Assembly (NCBI GenBank): GCA_927911695.1
Contig: CAKMQO010000190.1
Span: 1 to 12,176, forward strand
Reading direction: 5' to 3'
From: an uncultured Gemella sp.
GTDB lineage: Bacteria > Bacillota > Bacilli > Staphylococcales > Gemellaceae
Length of the DNA stretch: 12,176 bases
A model generated the notes under the pieces. It did no database searches and was not told the DNA's origin. It saw only the letters and a program-made list of their open reading frames with translations. The position numbers and the translations under genes are program-made. Shown piece by piece: positions 1-7,796 of this stretch; within the stretch, counting starts at the first letter, position 1, and the number at the start of each line of letters is the position of its first letter.

Positions 1-1
1 A

Positions 2-2061
2 GAAATGTATCCAGGTGGAGAAAACGATAGATATCTTGAAGTATGGAACGTAGTATTCAGTCAATACAACCACAATGCTGACGGTACATATACAGAACTT
101 CCTGCGAAAAACATAGATACAGGGATGGGATTAGAAAGAATTGTTTCTGTATTACAGGATGTTCCAACTAACTTTGATACAGACTTATTTATCCCGATTA
201 TTAGAGAAATTGAAAAACTTTCAGGTGCTAAATACGGTGTAAATGCAGATCAAGATGTAGCTTTCAAAGTTATCGCTGACCACATTAGAACAGTGGCATT
301 TGCAATAGCTGATGGAGCTTTACCATCAAATGAAGGTCGTGGATATATCTTAAGAAGATTACTACGTCGTGCTGTAAGATTTGCGAAAGTTTTAGGTTTA
401 AACAACTCATTCATGTATAAACTAACTGATGTAGTAGCTGAAATTATGGAAGACTATTATCCAAACGTTAAAGAAAGTGCAAACTTTGTTAAAGATGTAA
501 TTCTTAAAGAAGAAGATAGATTCCATGAAACGCTTCATGAAGGTGAAACAATCTTAAATAATATCGCTAAAGAAGTTAAAGATACTACAAAAGTTATCTC
601 AGGGAAAGATGCATTCAAACTTTATGATACATTTGGTTTCCCAATTGAATTAACAGAAGAGTATGCTGAAGAATTAGGTTTAACAGTAGATATCGATGGA
701 TTTAATGAAGAAATGGAAAAACAAAAAGAGCGTGCTCGTTCTTCACGTCAAGATGATTCTTCAATGCAAGTACAATCTGACTTATACAGTAGAATAGTAG
801 GAGATAGCGAATTTACAGGATACACTAACCTTACAGATGAAGGTAAAGTACTAGCAATAGTTGATAAAGAAGACAATCTGTTAGAAAACTATAAAGGTGA
901 AGAAATTGTAAAAGTTGTATTTGAAAGAACTCCATTCTACGCTGAAAGTGGAGGGCAAGTTGCTGATAAAGGTTTAGTAACAGGTGAAGGATTCAAAGCT
1001 GAAGTTGTTGATGTTAAGAAACTTCCTGACAAACGTCACATTCACTTTGTAAAAGTAGTAGAAGGTGAATTAGTAGTTGGAAAAGAATACAAACTAGAAG
1101 TTAATAGACCTTACAGATTAAATGTTGAGAAAAACCATACTGCAACTCACTTATTAAATGAAGCGCTTCGTCATGAAGTTGGATCTCACATTAAACAAGC
1201 TGGTTCTTTAGTAACTGATGAAAAATTACGATTCGATATTACTCACTTCGCTCCGCTTACAAAAGAAGAAATTGAAAAAGTTGAGCAAGAAGTAAACAAA
1301 CAAATTTGGAATGCGTTAGAAATCAAAACAGAAGAAATGCCTATCGCTGAAGCAAGAAAACTTGGTGCTCAAGCATTATTCGGTGAAAAATACGGAGATG
1401 TTGTACGTGTTGTTTCTATTGGAGATTACTCTATCGAATTATGTGGAGGAACTCACAATGCTAACAGTGCGGAAGTTGGAATCTTCAAGATTGTATCTGA
1501 ATCAGGTGTAGCTGCAGGGTTCGTAGAATTGAAGCTTTAACAGGGAAAGCTGCATACGAATATCTAAGAGAACAAGAAGAAACTTTACGTTCTGTTGAAA
1601 AATTAACAAAAGCTAATGCGTCAAATGTAGTAGAAAAAGTATCTGCATTACAAGCCGATATTAAGAAACTATCTAAAGAAAAAGAAAGTTTACAACAAAA
1701 AATTGCTAATGCTGAATTAAATAATTTAGTAAATAACATTAAAGAAGTTAATGGAGTTAACGTATTAACAAGTGTTGTTGAATCTGAAAATATGAATCAC
1801 TTAAAACAACTTGTAGACAACGCTAAGTCTAAATTAGAGAACTATGTTATTGCCTTTGCTTCAGTAAATGAAGATAAAGTAAACTTCGTTGTAGCTGTAG
1901 ATAAAGCTATTACTGATAGATACAATGCTGGAAAACTAGTAAACGTTCTAGCTACAGTATGTGATGGACGTGGTGGTGGACGTCCAGATATGGCTCAAGC
2001 AGGAGCTAAAAATAAAGACAATATCGATAAAGCATTCAATGAATTATTAGCTAATATTTAA
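2..2061 (+). CDS. alaS: alanyl-tRNA synthetase, 5'-truncated by window edge, one frameshift
   Basis: Cytoplasmic class II enzyme that charges tRNA-Ala and hydrolyses mischarged tRNA. About 685 residues are visible of the roughly 880 usual, so the N-terminal part of the catalytic core lies before the window; the frame is open from base 2 and the ATG at 5 is internal (MYPGGEND). In order: class II motif 3 GMGLERI (122-142), the DHIRT...GRGYILRRLLRR tRNA-recognition segment (from 278), the editing domain with SGGQ, the zinc-binding HTATH (1136-1150) and CGGTH (1442-1456), and the C-Ala domain with DGRGGGRPDMAQAG near 1963-2004. The frame breaks at GGG 1517-1519, where one base is missing: the raw frame stops at 1540, while adding one G restores GVRRIEALTG and an open frame to 2061. 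Every motif is intact, so I read this as a sequencing error and not a pseudogene. Promoter and any T-box leader are outside the window. Confidence 0.95.
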
Positions 2062-2080
2062 TTACTAATACATAAATCAT

Positions 2081-2149
2081 AAGGAAGGGATTACCCAGAT
2101 AAAATAGTATTTTTAACAATAACTATTTTGAGGTAATCTCTCCCTTTTT
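2081..2149 (+). terminator. intrinsic terminator after alaS
   Basis: A long hairpin lies 20 bases after the alaS stop. The inner stem is AAAATAGT (2101-2108) with ACTATTTT (2122-2129); the outer stem pairs AAGGGATTACC (2085-2095) with GGTAA...TCCCTT (2132-2146), leaving a small bulge. It ends in TTTTT (2145-2149). It separates alaS from the yqhY operon. Confidence 0.85.
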
Positions 2150-2160
2150 CTCTGAAAATA

Positions 2161-2169
2161 TGGTATAAT
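2161..2169 (+). promoter_or_regulatory. extended -10 promoter of the yqhY-nusB-xseAB-ispA operon
   Basis: TGGTATAAT is a perfect extended -10 element (TGnTATAAT). No good -35 hexamer lies 16-18 bases upstream, where the alaS terminator tail sits, as is common for extended -10 promoters. The predicted start near 2176 leaves a leader of about 75 bases before yqhY. Confidence 0.65.
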
Positions 2170-2176
2170 TAATAGG

Positions 2177-2228
2177 ATTATTATGGACAAATAATAATTT
2201 AATATTAGATTGTTTTTTAATATTAAAT
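2177..2228 (+). repeat. two AT-only hairpins in the yqhY leader
   Basis: Two adjacent perfect inverted repeats fill the leader: ATTATTAT (2177-2184) with ATAATAAT (2191-2198), and ATTTAATATTA (2197-2207) with TAATATTAAAT (2218-2228), with a T-rich 10-base loop. The second ends just before the ribosome binding site GGAGG (2237-2241). In such AT-rich DNA these may be chance; a role in leader folding is only inference. Confidence 0.3.
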
Positions 2229-2249
2229 ATAATTTTGGAGGATAAGTAA

Positions 2250-2557
2250 ATGGAAAACAAAAAAATTAGGAAAAGTAGAAATTAACCCAAGCGCTTTAGA
2301 AGTTATTGCTAATATTGCAACAACTGAGGTAGAGGGTGTTTCTAAATTATTAGGAAAAAAAGTATATTCACGTGGAGTTGAATTAGAATTTGCAGGTACA
2401 GAATTAATTATTGATGTGTATTGTAACTTAAAAGCTGGATATTCAGTAACTAAAACAGCAAGAAAAAATTCAAGAGAATGTTAGAAATTCTATTTTTAAT
2501 ATGACAGAAATTAGTACTAAAACTGTAAATGTTAATATTATAGGAATTGATTTTTAA
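2250..2557 (+). CDS. yqhY: Asp23/Gls24 family protein (YqhY-like), two frameshifts
   Basis: A small cytoplasmic Asp23/Gls24 (DUF322) protein. In Bacillus subtilis the homologue YqhY sits just upstream of nusB and has been linked to control of acetyl-CoA carboxylase. GGAGG at 2237-2241 fixes the ATG at 2250. The gene is broken twice: A7 at 2259-2265 and A6 at 2463-2468 each hold one A too many. Without them the protein is about 101 residues, starting MENKKLGKVEINPSALEVIA and ending VNVNIIGIDF, with the typical family core (INPSALEVIANIATTEVEGV, then the alternating hydrophobic TELIIDVYCNLKAGYSV). That is somewhat shorter than many relatives (about 120-140). Because of the double break no raw reading frame covers it and it is easily missed. 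It is the first gene of the operon; 14 bases separate it from nusB. Confidence 0.85.
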
Positions 2558-2571
2558 TTTAGGAGATATAA

Positions 2572-2964
2572 ATGAAGAGTAGACACGAACTTAGAGAAGC
2601 AGTTTTTAAAATTTTATTCCAAGTAGAAAATACGGAATTAGATTTTATAGAACTTTTAGATTTAGAACAAGAAGAAATCTCAACTAGTATTTATGTTAAT
2701 AGAACATTAACAGAAATACTAGAAAAAAAAGAAGAAATTGATGAAATTATTCTAATAATTAAAAGATTGGAAATAGAACGTCTTTCAAAAATGGATAGAC
2801 AGATTTTACGTATTTCTGCATATGAAATACTATATAGTGATATTCCTTATAAAGTTTCAATTAACGAAGCTGTTGAACTTTCTAAAAAATATAGTGAAAA
2901 AGATGAAAGTTATAAGTTTATTAATGGAGTATTAAAAGGTATTGTAGAAAACTCAACAAAATAA
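2572..2964 (+). CDS. nusB: transcription antitermination factor NusB
   Basis: All-helical RNA-binding protein that, with NusE (ribosomal protein S10), binds boxA and promotes antitermination of rRNA operons. The 130 residues are the normal length and unbroken. Family signatures are present: the N-terminal RHELREAVFKILFQ helix, LSKMDRQILRISAYEILY in the middle, and IPYKVSINEAVELSKKYS followed by KFINGVLKGI near the C-terminus. AGGAG at 2561-2565 supports the ATG at 2572. It lies between yqhY and xseA; folD, which separates nusB and xseA in B. subtilis, is absent here. Confidence 0.96.
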   Translation: MKSRHELREAVFKILFQVENTELDFIELLDLEQEEISTSIYVNRTLTEILEKKEEIDEIILIIKRLEIERLSKMDRQILRISAYEILYSDIPYKVSINEAVELSKKYSEKDESYKFINGVLKGIVENSTK

Positions 2965-2977
2965 GAGGTAAAGTTAG

Positions 2978-4235
2978 ATGGAAGAAAAGACGTATCTAAC
3001 CGTTACAGCATTAAATAAATATATTGAACGTAAGTTTAAATTAGATCCATATTTAGGTGAGGTCTATATTAAAGGTGAAATATCAAATTTTAAGCCTCAC
3101 GGAAATAATATTTATTTTTCAATAAAAGATGAAAATTCAGTAATTCGAGCAAATTGGTTTGGAGCAAGATCAAAAGACTTTAAAGATGGTGATACAGTAC
3201 TAATAAAAACTAAGGTTGATTTTTACCTGAAGCGTGGTGAAGTAAACCTAGTTGTTCTTGATATGAAAAAAGATAGAATAGGAGAACTGTATCAGAAGTT
3301 TTTAGAGTTAAAAGAAAAACTTGAGAAAGAAGGATTGTTCTTACCTCAATATAAAAAAAGAATCCCAAGCTTCAGTCAAAATATAGCGGTAGTTACTGCG
3401 AAAACAGGAGCTGCAGTACAAGATATTACAAGAACCATTCAAAGACGATTTCCTATTGCTAAAATTAATATTTATTCAACTCTAGTACAGGGTGAGAATT
3501 CAGTACAGGATATAGTTAAAAATATTAAATTAGCTGATGATGGTACTAATGATGTTATCATATTGGGTCGTGGTGGAGGATCAATTGAAGATCTTTGGAG
3601 TTTTAATACTGAAGAAGTAATTAGAGCTATTTTCAACTGTACAACACCAATTGTCACTGGAATTGGACACGAAACAGATACTACTCTTGCTGATTTTGTT
3701 TCAGATAGAAGAGCGTCAACGCCAACTGCGGCTGCAGAATTAGTAACACCGAATATTGAGGATATAAAAAAATAGAATATCGTTTAATTATGATAAATTA
3801 ACAAATACTATTAATTATATTATACAAACATATAAAACTAGAGTTCTTAACAGTGAAAATAATCCATATTATAAAAATTATTCAAAAGTTTTCCTTGAGT
3901 ATAATAATAGAGTCGAATTATTAGAAAAAGAACTAAATAAATCTTTACAAATATTTGTTAAAGATAAACAGCATGTATTGAAAGCATCAACTGAGAAATT
4001 TTTAAATATTGATCTGTTAGGAAAATTTAAAGAAAACTTTACAAATGAAATAAATAAATTAGAGGCTAATTCACCGTTGAATATTATGAAAAAAGGATAT
4101 TCTGTGGCTTTCTTGGGTGATAAAAAAATTACGACAGTAAAAGAAATTAATACTGGTGATGAAATATCAGTACAACTTGTAGATGGTAGTCTTGAATGTA
4201 AAGTAAATAATATATCCGATAAAGGAGTTAAGTAA
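2978..4235 (+). CDS. xseA: exodeoxyribonuclease VII large subunit, one frameshift
   Basis: Catalytic subunit of exonuclease VII, which degrades single-stranded DNA from both ends together with several XseB subunits. The N-terminal OB-fold (TVTALNKYIERKFK...YIKGEISNFK...IYFSIKD) is followed by the catalytic domain with GRGGGSIEDLWSFN, the GIGHETDTTLADF motif and RASTPTAAAELVTPN, then a charged helical stalk and a C-terminal segment (NIMKKGYSVAF...GDEISVQLVDGSLECKV) that binds XseB. The raw frame stops at 3775 because A7 at 3766-3772 has one A too many; removing it joins ...NIEDIK to NRISFNYDKL and gives about 418 residues, near the family norm of roughly 400-450. AGAGG at 2964-2968 precedes the start, 13 bases after nusB. 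The stop overlaps the xseB start by one base (TAATG), as expected for coupled translation of two subunits. Confidence 0.94.
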
Positions 4236-4436
4236 TGAGTAAAGAAAATTTTGAAACAAGTTTAATGAATTTGGAAAAAAATTGTTGCTGAATTAGAATC
4301 TGGAAAGTTATCATTAGAAGATTCACTGGAAAGATATAAACAAGGAATAGATTTAATAAAAAACTGTAATGCATTAATTGAGAATGCTGAAAAAGAAGTA
4401 GCGAAATTAACTAAGGATTTTAAAGACAATGAATAA
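4235..4436 (+). CDS. xseB: exodeoxyribonuclease VII small subunit, one frameshift
   Basis: Small helical-hairpin subunit of exonuclease VII that coats the XseA stalk. The start overlaps the xseA stop (TAATG at 4233-4237) and AAAGGAG (4221-4227) is its ribosome binding site. A7 at 4275-4281 carries one extra A, stopping the raw frame after 18 codons. Corrected, it gives 66 residues beginning MSKENFETSLMNLEKIVAEL, then GKLSLEDSLERYKQGIDLIK, the conserved family pattern of two helices round a SLEDSL turn. Length is slightly below the usual 70-80. Its end overlaps the ispA start by 8 bases. No raw open frame covers it. Confidence 0.88.
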
Positions 4437-5287
4437 TTTTAAACTTTTCATAGAAACTAATAAAGATAAATTAAATGCTTTTGCAAAAGATTATGTAGAA
4501 AAACTAGAGATGCCAGATATTTTAAAAGAATCAATAACTTATTCTTTGGTTAATGATGGAAAGAAAATTAGGCCTTTATCTTTCCTATATTTACTAAAGT
4601 ATTACGGAATAGATTATAGTAAATATTTTGATATAGCATTAGCTATTGAGTTAGTTCATACATATTCGTTAGTTCACGATGATTTACCAGAGATGGATAA
4701 TGATGATTATCGTTGGGGTAAACATACTAATCATAAAGTTTTTGGACAAGATGTTGCGGTACTTACAGGGGATGCAATGTTAACATTAGCTTTTGAAGTT
4801 CTTAGTGATGCAGGTGTCACTCCAGAATTGAAGGTAAGATTAATTAAACAATTTGCCAATTATTCTGGTGCAATGGGAATGATTGCAGGGCAGATTTATG
4901 ATGTTAAACAAAAAAACTATGATGTTGATGCCGACTACTTAAGAAAAATGCATAGTTTAAAAACAGGGCGTTTAATAGAGTTACCACTAGATTTTGCTTG
5001 TTTAGTAGCAAATAAACTTGAAGATTATGATAATGTTAAAGAATTTGGTCAACAACTAGGTATTGCTTATCAGATAAAAGATGATATTCTAGATTATTAT
5101 GGTGATTTTGAAAAATTGTAAATTACCTAGTGATGAAGATATGATTACATACCTTAGTTTCTATGGAATTGAAGAGTGTGAAGAATTATTAAAACAACAT
5201 ACATTTAATGCTATAACTGTAGCAAAACGTCTAAATAATAATTTGCTTGAAGATTTCGCTAATTATTTATTAAAACGAGATAAATAA
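4429..5287 (+). CDS. ispA: polyprenyl (farnesyl/geranyl) diphosphate synthase, one frameshift
   Basis: Short-chain prenyl synthase that condenses dimethylallyl or geranyl diphosphate with isopentenyl diphosphate, feeding undecaprenyl and other isoprenoids. Visible motifs: SLVNDGKKIRP (substrate-binding K/R), the first Asp-rich motif HDDLPEMDND (from 4675), LTGDAMLTLAF, KTGRLIELP, and the second Asp-rich motif DDILD (5080-5094). The frame breaks after YYGDFEKL at 5111-5121: the raw frame stops at 5121, and the C-terminal part (SDEDMITYLSFYG...) continues in a frame that needs either two more bases or one fewer. The family has LGK just here, so loss of two G after TTG (5116-5118) is the best fit, giving about 286 residues (family about 290-300). 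AAGGA at 4413-4417 is a plausible ribosome binding site. It is the last gene of the operon; dxs, downstream of ispA in B. subtilis, is not here. Confidence 0.92.
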
Positions 5288-5299
5288 AATAGATAATAA

Positions 5300-5345
5300 A
5301 AGATATCTTAGAAACAAACACGTTTTCTAGGATATCTTAATTTTT
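5300..5345 (+). terminator. intrinsic terminator of the yqhY-ispA operon
   Basis: A hairpin begins 13 bases after the ispA stop. AAGATATCTTAGAAA pairs with TTTCTAGGATATCTT; the single T/G position is a G-U pair in RNA. The loop is about 10 bases and the tail reads AATTTTT (to 5345). Confidence 0.85.
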
Positions 5346-5356
5346 GGATATTAACT

Positions 5357-5396
5357 AAAAACCACGAAAGTTTAGGGGTAAACTTCGTGGTTTTTT
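5357..5396. terminator. second, bidirectional terminator with GGGG loop
   Basis: AAAAACCACGAAaGTTTA (5357-5374) pairs with TAAACTTCGTGGTTTTTT (5379-5396), one A bulged, loop GGGG (5375-5378). T6 follows on the + strand, and the A run on the 5' side gives TTTTT on the - strand. It therefore works in both directions and could end a - strand transcript from the region to its right. It lies only 11 bases beyond the first terminator. Confidence 0.85.
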
Positions 5397-5617
5397 ACAG
5401 TAATAATATTAGTTTAACTTTAGGGCTTAGGATACTCGTAAACTAATATATTTAAAATGTTGGCTGTAGATTACTGGCACAAACATGAGGATTACTTATT
5501 AATTGTAAAACTAAAAGTAGTTTGCTTCTACAGTTGACAAATTAATACTGTATTTTTTGATATAATCAAAAATTGAGTCCTAATTTCAACCCTAAACATA
5601 AAGTAAAATACTTTACA
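5397..5617 (-). ncRNA. candidate structured RNA in the ispA-glxK gap (6S-like rod?)
   Basis: No coding frame is convincing here, but nested complementary segments span about 180 bases. Outer: TTTAGGG (5419-5425) with CCCTAAA (5590-5596), TTAGGA (5427-5432) with TCCTAA (5578-5583), CTC (5435-5437) with GAG (5575-5577). Inner: CTGTAGA (5464-5470) with TCTACAG (5527-5533), ACAAAC with GTTTG, TACTT with AAGTA round an AT-rich apex. A side hairpin ATTTTTTGAT/ATCAAAAAT sits at about 5552-5571. A rod closed by a long stem with an internal bubble is the general shape of 6S RNA, but I do not recognise its conserved sequences. The - strand is preferred because a TATAAT lies upstream (5623-5628) and the bidirectional terminator downstream (5357-5396), giving about 250 bases. 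The inner CTGTAGA stem extends better by G-U pairs on the + strand, so orientation is open. Confidence 0.4.
5534..5566 (+). promoter_or_regulatory. possible + strand promoter, spacing too long
   Basis: TTGACA (5534-5539) and TATAAT (5561-5566) are both perfect, but 21 bases apart instead of 17. The -10 is an extended type (TGATATAAT), so it may work without the -35. It would give glxK a leader of about 210 bases. It also lies inside the candidate structured RNA, where TATAAT is part of a hairpin. Confidence 0.35.
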
Positions 5618-5622
5618 TAATT

Positions 5623-5628
5623 ATTATA
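5623..5628 (-). promoter_or_regulatory. possible -10 element for a - strand RNA
   Basis: On the - strand this reads TATAAT, with a start expected near 5616. The -35 region is poor (TTTAAA at 18 bases). A perfect palindrome TAAAGTA-AAA-TACTTTA (5599-5615) covers the predicted start and could be an operator. The support is the perfect -10 and its position opposite the bidirectional terminator. Confidence 0.35.
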
Positions 5629-5730
5629 CTAAAAAAAAATAATAAATTTAAAGTATTTGTGTAAATTTTATCAATGAAAATGTTTTTATTTTAATTTTCA
5701 AGTTTATAACTTTTATAAATATTGATTTAA

Positions 5731-5739
5731 TGATAAAAT
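5731..5739 (+). promoter_or_regulatory. possible extended -10 for glxK
   Basis: TGATAAAAT is one mismatch from TGnTATAAT, 45 bases before the glxK ATG. The -35 region is weak. Sequence this AT-rich often yields such matches by chance. Confidence 0.3.
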
Positions 5740-5783
5740 TAACTAAAAGATTATAAGAATTTTGTAAGTGGAGTTGTAACTTT

Positions 5784-6928
5784 ATGAAAGTATTAATAGC
5801 GGTAAATGAGTTTAAAGGTTCGTTATCATCACTAGAAATTGCAGAAATTATTTCTAACAAATTAAATAGAAATTATGATGATATCACTACACTTATTCAA
5901 CCGATTGCAGATGGTGGAGATGGATTTTTAGCATTATTTAAGGGTTTTGAGAGAATGAAATTTAAAACCATTAATGCAGCACGTCAAGAATGTGAAGTAA
6001 ACTATCTGTTAGATGCTAAAAGGAAAGAAGCAGTTATTGAGGTTGCTGAAGTAATTGGTCTTAAGCATCTTAAAGATATTCAGAAAGATCCGTTTAAAAC
6101 ATCTACTGTTGGTTTAGGAAGATTAATTTCGTTTTTACTTAAAAAAGGAATTAATCATTTTATAATTGGATTAGGTGGCAGTGCAACTAATGATTGTGGA
6201 ATTGGTATGTTAAGTGAACTAGGTATACAGTTTACTGATAAAAACGGAAATTTTTGTAAACATGGTATTGATGATTTAATGAAAATTGACAAAATTGATT
6301 TAAGATTTATTAATGATAAATTTAAAACTGCCAAGTTTACTATAATAAGTGATGTGAATAATCCCCTTATAGGAATAAATGGAGCTACTTATGTTTATTC
6401 CAAACAAAAAGGACTCTCTGAGAGCAAATTTCAAGAAGTAGATAAGTATGTTGAAAACTTTGCGAATATTGTAAGTAACGTAGTGGAGAAAAACAGTATT
6501 TTTAATGGGGGTAGTGGTGCAGCTGGTGGATTAGGTTTGCTTTTATGTCTTTTAGTAATACGACGCTTCAATCAGGTTCAGAATTTATGATTAAATACTT
6601 AAAGTTAGAAGAAATTATACAAGAAATTGATATCGTTATTACTGGAGAAGGAAAATTAGACAAACAAAGTTTTATGGGAAAAGCTCCGATTGAAGTTGCT
6701 AAACTAGCTAAAAAGTTTAATAAAAAAGTTATCTTTTTAGCTGGAAATATTCTAGATGAAGAATTATCTGAATTAAATGAAGATGATAAAAAATTAATTG
6801 ACGCTTCGTTTTCGATTCAAAGAAGATTTATGTCATTAAATACTGCAATGGATAAAAAAGTTTCTAAACAAAACCTAGAAAATACAATTGTTCAAATATT
6901 TAATATATTGGAGTTTAATAATGGATAA
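5784..6928 (+). CDS. glxK: glycerate kinase (GlxK/GarK family), one frameshift
   Basis: Phosphorylates D-glycerate with ATP, delivering phosphoglycerate to glycolysis. The two-domain family is recognisable from KVLIAVNEFKGSLSS at the N-terminus, IADGGDGF (5904-5927), TSTVGLGRLI, the nucleotide-binding GLGGSATNDCGIGM (from about 6168), ISDVNNPLIG, GGSGAAGGLG and TGEGKLDKQSFMGKAP (about 6641-6688). The frame breaks at TTT 6536-6538, where one T is missing; restoring it gives GLGFAFMSFSN and a protein of about 381 residues, the usual length. The raw first frame stops near 6590. GTGGAG at 5768-5773 fits the start. It overlaps the transporter gene by 8 bases (ATGGATAA), so the two are co-transcribed. 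Whether the true substrate is glycerate or a related hydroxy-acid cannot be read from sequence. Confidence 0.92.
6908..6913 (+). promoter_or_regulatory. ribosome binding site deciding the transporter start
   Basis: TTGGAG lies 7 bases before the ATG at 6921. The longer in-frame start at 6888 has no such site and would add eleven residues unlike the family N-terminus, so 6921 is chosen. Confidence 0.7.
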
Positions 6929-7784
6929 AAAGAATAACATACTAATGGGAATATTCTGTATAATATTGTCAGGATTTGGTTTTTCATTGATGGCGTTATT
7001 TATAAAATTAGCAGGTGATTTACCTTCCATGCAGAAAGGTTTTTTTAGAAATATTATAGCCGTTGGAATTTCATCAATTCCGTTAATAAAACATTGGAAA
7101 AATATAAACCTACCTAGTAATAAGGTTTCTTGGAGTGTTTTAATCTCAAGAAGTATTTTTGGTACGATAGGCTTAGTATTTAACTTTTATGCAATTTCTC
7201 ATATTAGTCTTGCTGATTCTACTATCATACAAAAATTTTCACCGTTTGTAATAATTATTTTATCGTATATCTTTTTTAAAGAACGAATGACAAAATTCCA
7301 ATTTATAGCAATTGTTATAGCATTTATCGGAGTTGGATTTATTATTAAACCAACAGGTGATGGATTAATAAGTACAGGAGCTCTAGCAGCATTACTTGGG
7401 GCATTTTGTTCTGGTATTGCATATACTTGTGTAAGGTATTTAGGTACTCATAATGTTTCGGGTGAATTTATAATATTCTTCTTTTCTTCATTATCAACAA
7501 TATTACTATTACCTTATCTTATTTTCGATTATAGAGTAATGACATTGTATCAACTATCAATGCTAATATTAGCCGGTGCTTCTGCTACAATTGGTCAATA
7601 TGGAGTGACATTTGCGTATAAGTATGCAGCGGCAAAAAATATATCAGTGTTTGATTATTCGCAAGTATTGTTTTCGGGAGTTTTAGGATTTATATTTTTT
7701 AGCGAGTTACCAGACTTGCAAAGTTTAATCGGATATATTATAGTTATTTCAGTAGGAATAATTTTAGTGATAAAAAGTAAATAG
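6921..7784 (+). CDS. EamA-family (DMT superfamily) transporter
   Basis: A 287-residue integral membrane protein with about ten hydrophobic helices in two EamA repeats: the first from ILMGIFCIILSGFGFSLMAL, the second from ALAALLGAFCSGIAYTCVRYL. Family features include the helix-end signature LPSMQKGFFRNIIAV near residue 37, IVIAFIGVGFIIKP closing repeat one, and IIVISVGIILVIKSK at the C-terminus. The related S-adenosylmethionine or drug/metabolite exporters share this layout, but substrate cannot be told from sequence. It overlaps the end of glxK by 8 bases and is followed after 12 bases by the peptidase gene, so the three form an operon. Transport of a compound linked to glycerate metabolism is possible, but that is inference from position alone. 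The frame is unbroken. Confidence 0.88.
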   Translation: MDKKNNILMGIFCIILSGFGFSLMALFIKLAGDLPSMQKGFFRNIIAVGISSIPLIKHWKNINLPSNKVSWSVLISRSIFGTIGLVFNFYAISHISLADSTIIQKFSPFVIIILSYIFFKERMTKFQFIAIVIAFIGVGFIIKPTGDGLISTGALAALLGAFCSGIAYTCVRYLGTHNVSGEFIIFFFSSLSTILLLPYLIFDYRVMTLYQLSMLILAGASATIGQYGVTFAYKYAAAKNISVFDYSQVLFSGVLGFIFFSELPDLQSLIGYIIVISVGIILVIKSK

Positions 7785-7796
7785 TGAGGTGTAATT

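Noticed and set aside
1485-1739. 84-codon open frame on the - strand inside alaS
   Set aside because: It is antisense to the alaS coiled region, has no ribosome binding site and resembles no family; the sense strand fully explains the bases once the frameshift is repaired.
3472-3657. 61-codon open frame on the - strand inside xseA
   Set aside because: It lies opposite the catalytic GRGGGS region of xseA and is a shadow of that gene.
5397-5783. T-box or known metabolite riboswitch upstream of glxK
   Set aside because: I find no T-box core (AGGGTGG) and no recognisable purine, TPP, FMN, SAM or glycine riboswitch core on either strand.
5648-5860. 70-codon open frame on the - strand overlapping the glxK start
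   Set aside because: Composition is just AT-rich DNA read backwards (runs of I, K, F, N), with no start signal, and it overlaps the conserved N-terminus of glxK.
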